Positions 46,055 to 54,593 of a stretch of DNA of 64,000 nt are shown in pieces. The stretch's first letter is position 1; each line of letters starts with the position of its first letter. Both the position numbers and the translations under genes were made by a program. Source of the stretch: Bacteroides faecium (GTDB lineage Bacteria; Bacteroidota; Bacteroidia; Bacteroidales; Bacteroidaceae); the NCBI RefSeq assembly GCF_012113595.1, contig NZ_CP050831.1, positions 2,914,001 to 2,978,000 of the forward strand, written 5' to 3'. The notes below the pieces were generated by a model that had not been told where the DNA came from, did no database searches, and saw only the letters and a program-made list of their open reading frames with translations.

Positions 46055-47537
46055 AGTTGAATTTAATATTACTTTGTTCATTTTCCTTTAGTTCGATAGC
46101 GTCTTTCTCTGTTACGTCCAATGTAATCTCCGACAGGTTGAAATTCTTCGTATAGCAGATTTTGCCCGGTTTCTTAGCCTGTGCTTCGATGGCGTAAAGA
46201 TAGAAATTTTCCAGACGCAAAGAGTCGTTCCAACCCGAAGCGGAGATAAATTCGTCTACGTTTTCGGCTTTAATCCGCGATACATATACGTTGCGGAAGC
46301 GTGGGTATCCCTTTTCGGCTGGTTCCACCGGAGTTAGCATTACTTTCCAGTGTTCCGGGATTTCCTTGCCTTCATACTCTTTGGGCAGCGTGCTGTAACT
46401 GTAACTGGGGTTCCAGTTCAAGTCTGCCGCCAGTACGTGGCGGACGTTTTCGGCTTTTACATTGGTCATGTAGATATTTTCGATTGTCCCACCGCGGTTC
46501 ATGGCGCTTTTCAGACGGAGCACGGCGGAAGTGCCGGCAGCTTCAAGATTATAGCCCAATACATTCCGGATACTGCCGGAAGTTTCGCTGCCGCAGGTGA
46601 TAAGTCCTGCACCCTTACGGGCAATGCAATTGCGAATCACCACGTTCTCCGTAGGAAGATTCACCCGCAAACCGTCTGCGTCCCGTCCCGATTTGATACA
46701 GATATTGTCGTCGTTACAGTCTACATCGCAGTTCTCTATCAGAATGTTGCAGGAAGAATCTATGTCGATGCCGTCCGTACTCGGGCCGTGACCGCCTATA
46801 TTATTGTTAATCGTCAGTCCGTCTATGGTGCAATAGTTGGAATAAAGAATCTGGCATCCCCAAAAGCCGGTACGCATCAGCGTGAATCCCTTTAAGGTGA
46901 CATCCGAACTGCGTTCCACAAGAATACCCCGCACACGTTTGCAGTCGTAATCTACAATCCAGCGCAATCCTTTCGTTTCGTATTCTTTGCGCATTTCCCA
47001 ATATTTGTCCCAAAATACTTTTCCCCGGCAGTCCAGAGTTCCTTCTCCGCTGACAGCAGCGTTCTTCTCATTGACAATGTTTATCACTGCCGCCGGCCAT
47101 GTCATCTCGATACCCGCAATGCGCGAACGGAATTCGGGATAATGGTGGATATGGGGGCTGGCGAGTAGGGTGACGCCTTTGTCCAGTTGCAGGTTGACAC
47201 CGCTTTTAATGAACAGTGCCCCGGTCTGATAAAATCCGGGTTGGAGAGTGACGGTTCCCCCGCCGGAGACGGCGCAACTGTCGATTGCTTTCTGGATAGC
47301 TTCCGTGCTGAGCACTGTGCTGTCCGCTACTGCGCCAAAAGAATTAGCGGATAAAATTAGGTCATTTCCGGGAGTTTTCCGGCTTCCTACGCTGTCCGCC
47401 CACGACAAATCCGGTTGCTGCGGAACCTGTCCCCATTCGAAGCTGTTGCTTCCTGCTTGTTTGGCTGGAGTACATGCTATAAAAAACGAGCCCGCTACGA
47501 GTAGGGGAAGGATGCTTTTTCTTTTCATATCGGTCAA
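46005..47537 (-). CDS. GH28 polygalacturonase-like (2), probable lipoprotein
   Basis: 510 aa. The N-terminus LPLLVAGSFFIACTPAK carries a lipobox (IAC), so it is likely membrane-attached. Right-handed beta-helix with PSTDGIDIDSS, CNDDNICIKSG (catalytic Asp pair), KGAGLITCGSETSG (His position replaced by an Ala-Gly-Leu run, as in many exo-type members) and VLRLKSAMNRGG. Compared with gene (1), it has better-preserved GH28 motifs. Probably exo-acting on galacturonides. It starts 12 bp after the CE12-like gene. Confidence 0.88.
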   Translation of the reverse strand: MTDMKRKSILPLLVAGSFFIACTPAKQAGSNSFEWGQVPQQPDLSWADSVGSRKTPGNDLILSANSFGAVADSTVLSTEAIQKAIDSCAVSGGGTVTLQPGFYQTGALFIKSGVNLQLDKGVTLLASPHIHHYPEFRSRIAGIEMTWPAAVINIVNEKNAAVSGEGTLDCRGKVFWDKYWEMRKEYETKGLRWIVDYDCKRVRGILVERSSDVTLKGFTLMRTGFWGCQILYSNYCTIDGLTINNNIGGHGPSTDGIDIDSSCNILIENCDVDCNDDNICIKSGRDADGLRVNLPTENVVIRNCIARKGAGLITCGSETSGSIRNVLGYNLEAAGTSAVLRLKSAMNRGGTIENIYMTNVKAENVRHVLAADLNWNPSYSYSTLPKEYEGKEIPEHWKVMLTPVEPAEKGYPRFRNVYVSRIKAENVDEFISASGWNDSLRLENFYLYAIEAQAKKPGKICYTKNFNLSEITLDVTEKDAIELKENEQSNIKFNYAETTPDHRTAGNLAH

Positions 47538-47549
47538 TATTGGGATTCT

Positions 47550-48788
47550 TTAATTTCCGTCCGGTTTCTCTATCTCTGTGAAAGGTGATTCGTTCCAATG
47601 GAATGTATTCACGTCATCCGGGTGTGCCGGGTCGTATGCCGGGTCGATTTTCAGATGCTTCGCCAGTTCGGGGACAGCTTTCTTCATTCCTTCAATCACA
47701 CATTGGGCTATCTGATAAGCCCCGTAAGGATTGAAGTGGGTGTTGTCGGCAAAATCCTTAGTCTGTCCCGGATAAGTGCCTGCCGGATAATGTACGAAAG
47801 CACGTTTGGACGTTTCGGGGCCGAGGGCTTCATAGAGCGTGCGGGTCATTTCGTTGAGGTCAATCAACGGCACATTCTCCTTGGCGGCAAGCCAGCGCAT
47901 GGCTTCCGGGTAATTTTCGTGCGTGTCGCGGATATGTCCGGTCGCGTCAAAGCTCCGGCGTTGGGTGGGAGTGACTAGTACAGGATATGCTCCGCGTGCA
48001 CGGGCTTCGTCAATGAATGTTTTCAGACTGGTCATGAAAGAGTAATACGCTCCTTTGCCGGGGCCTTTCTGCTTCTGGTCGTTATGTCCGAACTCCATAA
48101 AGAGATAATCGCCTTTCTTCATTTGGCTCAATGCTTTTTTCAGGCGTCCTGCTCCGATAAAGGTATTGGCGGATTCGCCGGATTCCGCATAATTGGCAAT
48201 GCAGACATCTGTTCCGAAGAAGTGAGGAATCATCTGTCCCCAACTGGCCCACGGTTCGTTATCCTGGTCTACTACCGTGCTGTTGCCGCACAGAAAAACA
48301 GTGATAACCGACGGGTCGGCAGGTTCTATACTGATACTCTGGCATACAGGTGCGTCACCGTTGAATTCCAGTGTCAATTTATCATCCCAGTTCAGTTTCT
48401 TTTTCTCACGTGCCTTGATGCGCACGGATTCTTTCTCGGAGATGCGGGGATTCCGCTTGTTGATGATAAACGTCTCGTCTATGAACTGGCCTTTTTTTGT
48501 CGGCAGATTCTCTACGAACAGACGACGGGATTCTCCCCGTACAGTTGTCACTCCTGCCTGCTTCTTGCTTCCGAGACGAACGGTCACTTTGTAATTTCCA
48601 TCCGGTACGCGGACAGAGAAGAAGAAAGGCGCTTTGTTTCCTTTTTCGGGTGTGGCGGTGAGGTCGTATCCGTATCCCGTCTCTTCGCTATATCGGGGTG
48701 CGTCCGACAGTTGGTAGGTGCGGACTTCTTCTTGAGCATTGACGGTTAGTGTAGCCAAGAGTAGTAAGCCTATGATAGTAGTTCTCAT
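47550..48788 (-). CDS. CE12-like rhamnogalacturonan acetylesterase (SGNH hydrolase)
   Basis: 412 aa with a signal peptide (LLLLATLTVNAQ). The N-terminal 130 residues are a beta-rich, carbohydrate-binding-like part (VPDGNYKVTVRLGS). Then the SGNH core: FLCGNSTVVDQDN (block I Ser), ESGESANTF (Gly), MEFGHNDQ (Asn) and DNTHFNPYGAYQIA (Asp and His), all complete. The core is like fungal and Bacteroides RGAEs that remove acetyl from galacturonic acid in RG-I. The contrast with the SGNH-like protein of locus A, which lacks the His, is clear. It is in the operon with GH28 and GH106; a 3'-UTR palindrome separates it from GH2. Confidence 0.9.
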   Translation of the reverse strand: MRTTIIGLLLLATLTVNAQEEVRTYQLSDAPRYSEETGYGYDLTATPEKGNKAPFFFSVRVPDGNYKVTVRLGSKKQAGVTTVRGESRRLFVENLPTKKGQFIDETFIINKRNPRISEKESVRIKAREKKKLNWDDKLTLEFNGDAPVCQSISIEPADPSVITVFLCGNSTVVDQDNEPWASWGQMIPHFFGTDVCIANYAESGESANTFIGAGRLKKALSQMKKGDYLFMEFGHNDQKQKGPGKGAYYSFMTSLKTFIDEARARGAYPVLVTPTQRRSFDATGHIRDTHENYPEAMRWLAAKENVPLIDLNEMTRTLYEALGPETSKRAFVHYPAGTYPGQTKDFADNTHFNPYGAYQIAQCVIEGMKKAVPELAKHLKIDPAYDPAHPDDVNTFHWNESPFTEIEKPDGN

Positions 48789-48828
48789 ATAATATAAGTT
48801 AATATATATTGGTTTATTGGATAATATT

Positions 48829-48911
48829 AGGCACGGATTACACGGATTTCACGGTTTTCAGAATTATGCTTTCCGTAAAGCAACAGCGTAATCTGTGTAA
48901 TCCGTGCCTGA
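48829..48911 (-). repeat. Palindromic 3'-UTR element, copy A
   Basis: About 80 bp with inverted ends AGGCACGGATTACACGGATT / AATCTGTGTAATCCGTGCCT, lying 11 nt after the GH2 stop codon. Read in the GH2 direction it begins AGGCACGGATTACACAGATT, then ACGCTGTTG, an unrelated centre, then CCGTGAAATCCGTGTAATCC. The same element in the same orientation relative to its gene follows the GH43 gene (54452-54532). Probably a mobile palindromic repeat or a transcribed hairpin that ends or trims the message. Confidence 0.85.
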
Positions 48912-48921
48912 TAATTTCCGT

Positions 48922-51798
48922 TTAGTTAATCTTCGGTTTCAGTTCGTCGGGAGAATCTTTGGTGTAAGACTTCACATCTCCCGCTACTTTAGTAAACAGC
49001 GTTTGTATCTGCTCCGGCGTTATTACCGTTGACGGGCGGAAAGCATCCGAATTCATATAATCCAGGATTGCTTTGTGCATCTGCCGGGCAACGATTCTTT
49101 TCTCCGGTTGTGAAGTAATATCCATACTGGTCATCAGCAACTTTCCGTTCAATACCTTTGCTTCAAACAACATTCCTATTTTGCGACTGATAAACCACGT
49201 ATCAATGCTTTGGATAGTCGGCTGGAACTCTGCCGGAAAGTCGGTGAACTGCATCACTTGTGCTTTATTCAATAGCTCCCACCATTGCAGGTTGCTGTGG
49301 TATTCCGTCGGGAATTGGCGGAAAAGCGGATGATATTCATTCACGAAGATACCCGTCGTGTGCGGCGGGCGCATCTTGAACCAGGAAGTGTTCCAGAATA
49401 CCGGAGTAAAGTATTGTTTGACTTCTTTGCCGTATTGAATCTTTCCGGCTGCCGTAATCAAAACGTTTCCGCCTTCCTGCAATACCGATAAAGCCTTGGC
49501 GTCCAGTGTATCCGTGGTATATACATCACCCTGTGTCAGTTCCACTTGCGCGGGATATACCCAGAAATCCCAGTCGTTCACAGCGTCGCTGCCCTCGATA
49601 CGTACTTCCAGATTAAGTTTCTGCGGAGTAGTGATTCCTGCTAAATCCATATCTACACTACCCAAAGAACAGAGATTACCGATAGGTATATTGTGAGTAC
49701 CTACACTTCCATGGGCATATACTTTTCCGAACTTATCCTTGATAGTATAAACCGTTTTTGCTTCCTGCAAAGGAGCTGCCCCGAAATGAGACACTTCGAT
49801 GTCGGCATGGAATGTTTCGTTATTGGCATATACAAATTTCGGGATACGCGCCAATGGCACAGTCGGACTGCAAAAACGTCTGAACTGTTCTGCATTGATA
49901 TATCCTTTTTCTTCGAAGAATACGTCCAACACACCGACCAATGCAGTTCCCTGACCGGAATAATCATTGAGAGCCAACAACTGGAATCCGGCATAATCGG
50001 GGGTACGCAATGTCTTTTCAATCTCATGCTTGTAGCAGAGAGCCTGAAGTTTACCCGAAGCCATCATAAAGTCGTAACTTTGACTTCCCATATGGTTATC
50101 ATTCAGAATATCCCGGAAGATTTCAAAATTCTTCGCTTTGTTGACCCCGGTGTATTTACGGATTTCATTGAAATTAGGGAATACGCACCATTGACCTGTC
50201 TCATGCGAAACATACGGCTGTTTCACTGTATCTATCCTTGCACGGTAGTCCGACATGCTTTCTGGACGGGCACCTGCCCAACTCAATCCGCGTGCTCCGG
50301 CTTTCACATGAAACTCATTGTGAGGCTGCCACTGCCAGCTATTTCCTACGGAAGCTCCCGTATATACATGGCGCGGGTCGGTCGCTTTCCAATAATCCAC
50401 AAACTTGCTTACCCATGCCACCCAACGACCGGAAGGCTCATTGCCGCAAGCCAGCATACAATAAGAAGCGTAATTCCCATATTCTTTCGTCAGAGCAATC
50501 GTTTCATCCATCAGATACTTGTCAATCGGCTGTCCGTTACCCAGTCTCGGTCCATGGTTCGGCCAGCTCGGCCCTTCCGGTTGCAGGTAGAAGCCAACGA
50601 GGTCGGCAGCGATAAATGCTGCTTCCGGCGGACAGAAAGAGTGGAAACGCATATGGTTCAACCCGTAGCTGCGGCAAATGCGGAATACCCGTTCCCAGGA
50701 AGCTACGTCCATCGGCGCATAGCCTGTCAACGGGAAATCACAGTTTTCTACCGTGCCGCGAAGCATTGTCTTTCTGCCGTTCACATAGAACCATTTTCCT
50801 TCTATCTTGAAGTCGCGCATACCGAACTGTACTTGCTTCGTATCCGTCTGTTTGCCGTTGCTCAACGTGGCTGTCAGTTTATAGAGTGCAGGGCTGAACT
50901 CATCCCATGTCAGGAAATCCTTTCCCATCGGAAGTTCCATTTCAACCGCATTGTCTCCCGGACGGATACTGAAACTTTGCTGTACGGGAGCGACTTTGTG
51001 CCGGATGTCCGTGTTGAAACTCTCGGCGGAAAGCGTGATTTCTCCTTTGGCGGAAGAGGCGGACTGCACATTCATACGTATCAGTGCTTTCTGATTGCTC
51101 AAATCGGGATATACTTGAATGTTCTCAAAGTGTACTTTCGGAGTGGCCTGCAATTCGATTCGTCCGACGATACCGTTCCAGTTGCCTTGCGTCTGGTCGG
51201 TGATACTGTGGGAGTCGGGGCCTACGTTGATTTCCTTGATGCGGTTGTCGATGCGGATAGTAATCAGACACGTCTTTCCGGGGGCGACTGCAGAAGTCAG
51301 GTCATAGACGTGGGGAACACAAAGACTGTTCTGCATACCGAGTTCCTTTTGGTTTACCCAAACGGTGGTTTCGATATGCGGACGTTCCAGGAAAAGGGAG
51401 ATTCTTTCCCCTTTCCAGTTGGAAGGGATTGTAACTTTCTTTTGATACCAGGCTACGCCTACATAATGTTTGTCGGGAGTCAGGAAAAAGGGGAGTTTCA
51501 CTTGTCCCTCTATCCTGTATTTTTCCATATATGGGTTGAAGTAGTAAGAACTGTCGTAGAGGCTTCCCGTCCATTGGGTGCGGGCGGTCACTTCATCCCC
51601 CTTTAGCTTTTCGGGCATGGAGCCGGGCAGGTTGATAGAATCGTCGAGGGATTTTTTGAACCATTGTTCCCTGATGCCGATATCTTCCCGGTCTATCTGG
51701 AAGTTCCACTTGCCGGATAAGCTGAAAGAGTGATTTTGCCCCACTGCGGTCAGTATAGCGGCAAATACGATAGCAATACTTACTAAAAGTCGTTTCAT
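48922..51798 (-). CDS. GH2 beta-glycosidase (beta-galactosidase/glucuronidase-type)
   Basis: About 958 aa from the ATG at 51798 (MKRLLVSIAIVFAAILTAVG, good signal peptide); a start at 51825 adds nine residues. Order: sugar-binding jelly roll (about 100-210), Ig-like domain, TIM barrel with acid/base Glu in ACGNEPSGRW (Glu454) and nucleophile Glu in SHETGQW (Glu533), then further beta domains. The nucleophile region VSHETGQWCVFP resembles GH2 members of pectin loci. Substrate could be a beta-galactoside or beta-glucuronide side chain. It is divergent from GH43 with a shared 242-bp regulatory gap, and likely starts the minus-strand operon. Confidence 0.92.
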   Translation of the reverse strand: MKRLLVSIAIVFAAILTAVGQNHSFSLSGKWNFQIDREDIGIREQWFKKSLDDSINLPGSMPEKLKGDEVTARTQWTGSLYDSSYYFNPYMEKYRIEGQVKLPFFLTPDKHYVGVAWYQKKVTIPSNWKGERISLFLERPHIETTVWVNQKELGMQNSLCVPHVYDLTSAVAPGKTCLITIRIDNRIKEINVGPDSHSITDQTQGNWNGIVGRIELQATPKVHFENIQVYPDLSNQKALIRMNVQSASSAKGEITLSAESFNTDIRHKVAPVQQSFSIRPGDNAVEMELPMGKDFLTWDEFSPALYKLTATLSNGKQTDTKQVQFGMRDFKIEGKWFYVNGRKTMLRGTVENCDFPLTGYAPMDVASWERVFRICRSYGLNHMRFHSFCPPEAAFIAADLVGFYLQPEGPSWPNHGPRLGNGQPIDKYLMDETIALTKEYGNYASYCMLACGNEPSGRWVAWVSKFVDYWKATDPRHVYTGASVGNSWQWQPHNEFHVKAGARGLSWAGARPESMSDYRARIDTVKQPYVSHETGQWCVFPNFNEIRKYTGVNKAKNFEIFRDILNDNHMGSQSYDFMMASGKLQALCYKHEIEKTLRTPDYAGFQLLALNDYSGQGTALVGVLDVFFEEKGYINAEQFRRFCSPTVPLARIPKFVYANNETFHADIEVSHFGAAPLQEAKTVYTIKDKFGKVYAHGSVGTHNIPIGNLCSLGSVDMDLAGITTPQKLNLEVRIEGSDAVNDWDFWVYPAQVELTQGDVYTTDTLDAKALSVLQEGGNVLITAAGKIQYGKEVKQYFTPVFWNTSWFKMRPPHTTGIFVNEYHPLFRQFPTEYHSNLQWWELLNKAQVMQFTDFPAEFQPTIQSIDTWFISRKIGMLFEAKVLNGKLLMTSMDITSQPEKRIVARQMHKAILDYMNSDAFRPSTVITPEQIQTLFTKVAGDVKSYTKDSPDELKPKIN

Positions 51799-51881
51799 GA
51801 TATATAGAATTGATATGTTTTTCATTTCTTCTGAAAATCTGCCGCTAAAGTAGGGCTTTTTAAGGGTTTGGTAAATAGAAA

Positions 51882-51950
51882 GATGTACAGATACATAGAA
51901 TATTGTATCAAAATGGATGTACAGGGCGGTTTGTGTACAAAACTACATGT
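51882..51950. promoter_or_regulatory. TGTACA-box cluster in the divergent GH2/GH43 gap
   Basis: GATGTACAG occurs twice (51882 and 51916), TGTACA a third time (51934) and ACATGT at 51945. Between the first two lies GATACA-N8-TGTATC (51890-51909). The cluster lies between the two divergent genes and is a candidate operator for locus B. Confidence 0.5.
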
Positions 51951-51978
51951 ATTTGAAATATTGTCCATGCTCTTTGCC

Positions 51979-52009
51979 TTTGAGGAGTTTGGGAGATGCC
52001 CTATATTTG
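51979..52009 (+). promoter_or_regulatory. Promoter of the GH43 gene
   Basis: TTTG (51979-51982), 19-nt spacer, TATATTTG (52002-52009): full match to the Bacteroides consensus, 31 nt before the start codon. Confidence 0.75.
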
Positions 52010-52040
52010 CGAAGTAAACTTTTTAATCTTAAAAGGAACC

Positions 52041-54443
52041 ATGAAAAAAGTATTTGTCTGGATAGCTCTCAGCCTTTGGTCGGTAATGACAATCTTTGCC
52101 GGTGAGAAAGCCTATCTCTTTTCTTATTTTATCAATGGCAGTAAAGACGGACTGCATTTGGCATACAGTTACGATGGTCTGAACTGGCTGCCTCTGAATG
52201 GCGGACGCTCTTATCTGACACCCTCTGTCGGTAAAGATAAATTAATGCGTGACCCGAGCATCTGCCAGGCTCCGGACGGAACATTCCACATGGTATGGAC
52301 TTCCAGTTGGACAGACCGGATTATCGGATATGCCTCTTCCCGCGACCTGGTTCATTGGAGTGAACAGCAAGCCATCCCTGTGATGATGCACGAGCCGGAA
52401 GCCCATAACTGTTGGGCGCCCGAACTGTTCTATGACGAGCCTTCGCAGACTTACTATATCTTTTGGGCTACCACCATCCCCGGTCGTCACAAGGAAGTGC
52501 CGACCAGCGAAAGTGAAAAGGGGCTGAATCATCGCATATATTACGTAACGACGAAAGACTTCCGCACTTTCTCAAAGACAAAGATGTTCTTCAACCCAGA
52601 TTTCAGCGTAATTGACGCTGCCATTGTGAAAGACCCGAAGCATGAAGACTTGATAATGGTGGTGAAAAACGAAAATTCCAATCCGCCGGAAAAGAATCTG
52701 CGTGTCACACGCACGAAGAAGATAGCGAAAGGATTCCCTACCAAAGTATCTGCACCCATTACAGGAAAATACTGGGCGGAAGGCCCGGCTCCTCTTTTTG
52801 TAGGTGATACGCTCTATGTTTATTTCGATAAATACCGTGACCACCGTTATGGCGCTGTCCGTTCGTTGGATTACGGCGGAACGTGGGAAGATGTTTCCGA
52901 ACAGGTTTCCTTTCCGCGGGGTATTCGCCACGGAACAGCTTTTGCTGTCGATATTTCCGTAGTGGAAGCGCTGAAATCCAACCGCAACTACAACCCTTTG
53001 ATTCCCGATAATGTGGCAGACCCTTCCGTAGCCAAGTTCGGTGATACGTATTATCTGTATGGAACGACCGATTTGGATTACGGTCTGAACCGTGCCGGAA
53101 CACCTGTCGTATGGAAATCAAAGGACTTTGTGAACTGGAGCTTTGAAGGCTCTCATATTAGCGGATTCGACTGGTCGAAGGAATATGAATATACGAATGA
53201 TAAAGGCGAAAAGAAGAAAGGATATTTCCGTTACTGGGCTCCCGGACGGGTAATTGAACAGGACGGCAAATATTATCTGTACACTACCTTTGTGAAGCCG
53301 GACGAGAAAATGGGGACGTATGTGCTTGTGGCAGACCGCCCGGACGGCCCTTTCCGATTTGCCAACGGTAAGGGGCTTTTTGCTCCCGGAGAGGGCTTCT
53401 TGGCTGACAGTAAGGGACTCTTAGCTCCCGGAGAAGGCGGTATTGACAGCCCGGCTCTCATTGATGATATTGACGGAGAACCTTTTATTGACGATGACGG
53501 TACAGGATATATTTACTGGCGTCGCCGGAATGCGGCACGCCTTTCTGCGGACAGGCTTCATTTGGAAGGTGAACCGGTGTCACTGAAAACACCCCGTCAG
53601 GGATATTCCGAAGGCCCTGTTCTGTTCAAGCGCAAAGGTATCTATTACTATATTTATACGTTGAGCGGACATCAGAATTATGCAAATGCCTATATGATGA
53701 GCCGTGAATCCCCTCTTACCGGTTTCGTGAAGCCGGAAGGCAATGACATCTTTTTATTTTCCTCTCCCGAGAATCAGGTATGGGGGCCGGGACACGGTAA
53801 TGTGTTCTATGATGAAGGAACGGATGAATATATCTTCCTCTATCTTGAATATGGGGATGGCGGAACTACCCGCCAAGTGTATGCCAACCGCATGGAGTTT
53901 AATGACGACGGAACGATTAAGACTTTAATCCCCGATATACGTGGTGTCGGCTATCTGGCAACTCCGCAAGAGACACGGACAAACCTCGCCTTGCAGGCTC
54001 ATTTCTATGCTTCCAGCGAGAAAGCTCCCCGAACTTCCGTTGTTAATATCGAAACCCAGCCCAACCAACCTTTGCCGGATAAAGGCTCGGTGAAAAGCTA
54101 TACACGTACACATACATATCAAGCAGCTTATGTAGCGGACGAATCAAATGGAACCCGCTGGATGGCTGCCGATACAGACAGCAGCCCCTATATCACGGCC
54201 GACTTGAAAGAAATCCGCAACATCAGCGAATGTCAGTTCTACTTTACCCGCCCCACCGAAGGACATACGTGGAGACTGGAGAAATCAATGGACGGAAAGC
54301 ATTGGCAAACGTGCGCCGAACAAGGAAAAGTACAGGTACGCTCTCCTCATATTGCCAACGGTATCGGCAAAGCCCGTTATCTTCGCCTTCATATCCGCAG
54401 GGGAGATGCCGGATTATGGGAATGGAAAATCTATGAGAAATGA
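52041..54443 (+). CDS. Tandem GH43-type protein with C-terminal F5/8-type binding domain
   Basis: 800 aa from the ATG at 52041 (MKKVFVWIALSLWSVMTIFAG signal peptide); the frame can be read further upstream from 51996 but would start inside the promoter. Two five-bladed propellers: the first about 25-310 (MRDPSICQAPDGTFHMVWTS), the second about 325-630 (VADPSVAKFGDTYYLYGTT, RYWAPGRV, DSPALIDDIDGEPFIDDDGT, GYSEGPVLF). Each shows GH43-like Asp and Glu positions. The last 150 residues are a galactose-binding (F5/8 type C) fold (GTRWMAADTDSSPYITADL). GH43 enzymes remove arabinose, galactose or xylose. The first propeller may be accessory. Confidence 0.88.
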   Translation: MKKVFVWIALSLWSVMTIFAGEKAYLFSYFINGSKDGLHLAYSYDGLNWLPLNGGRSYLTPSVGKDKLMRDPSICQAPDGTFHMVWTSSWTDRIIGYASSRDLVHWSEQQAIPVMMHEPEAHNCWAPELFYDEPSQTYYIFWATTIPGRHKEVPTSESEKGLNHRIYYVTTKDFRTFSKTKMFFNPDFSVIDAAIVKDPKHEDLIMVVKNENSNPPEKNLRVTRTKKIAKGFPTKVSAPITGKYWAEGPAPLFVGDTLYVYFDKYRDHRYGAVRSLDYGGTWEDVSEQVSFPRGIRHGTAFAVDISVVEALKSNRNYNPLIPDNVADPSVAKFGDTYYLYGTTDLDYGLNRAGTPVVWKSKDFVNWSFEGSHISGFDWSKEYEYTNDKGEKKKGYFRYWAPGRVIEQDGKYYLYTTFVKPDEKMGTYVLVADRPDGPFRFANGKGLFAPGEGFLADSKGLLAPGEGGIDSPALIDDIDGEPFIDDDGTGYIYWRRRNAARLSADRLHLEGEPVSLKTPRQGYSEGPVLFKRKGIYYYIYTLSGHQNYANAYMMSRESPLTGFVKPEGNDIFLFSSPENQVWGPGHGNVFYDEGTDEYIFLYLEYGDGGTTRQVYANRMEFNDDGTIKTLIPDIRGVGYLATPQETRTNLALQAHFYASSEKAPRTSVVNIETQPNQPLPDKGSVKSYTRTHTYQAAYVADESNGTRWMAADTDSSPYITADLKEIRNISECQFYFTRPTEGHTWRLEKSMDGKHWQTCAEQGKVQVRSPHIANGIGKARYLRLHIRRGDAGLWEWKIYEK

Positions 54444-54451
54444 TGATTTTT

Positions 54452-54532
54452 AGGCACGGATTACACGGATTACGCTGTTGCAATATGCACACATATTTAG
54501 GAAAAACCGTGAAATCCGTGTAATCCGTGCCT
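54452..54532 (+). repeat. Palindromic 3'-UTR element, copy B
   Basis: Same ~80-bp element as at 48829, here on the plus strand 9 nt after the GH43 stop codon: AGGCACGGATTACACGGATT, then ACGCTGTTG, a different centre, then CCGTGAAATCCGTGTAATCC and GTGCCT. Ends match copy A; the centre differs. Confidence 0.85.
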
Positions 54533-54593
54533 AATTCTCCATTTATAAAACTAATATTGAACTAATAATCACACCGATAACCTCATCGAATTT

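Noticed and set aside
49693..51606. A 637-codon open frame antisense to the GH2 gene
   Set aside because: It lies entirely inside the well-supported GH2 gene on the opposite strand, has no recognisable domain and a composition typical of a mirror frame.
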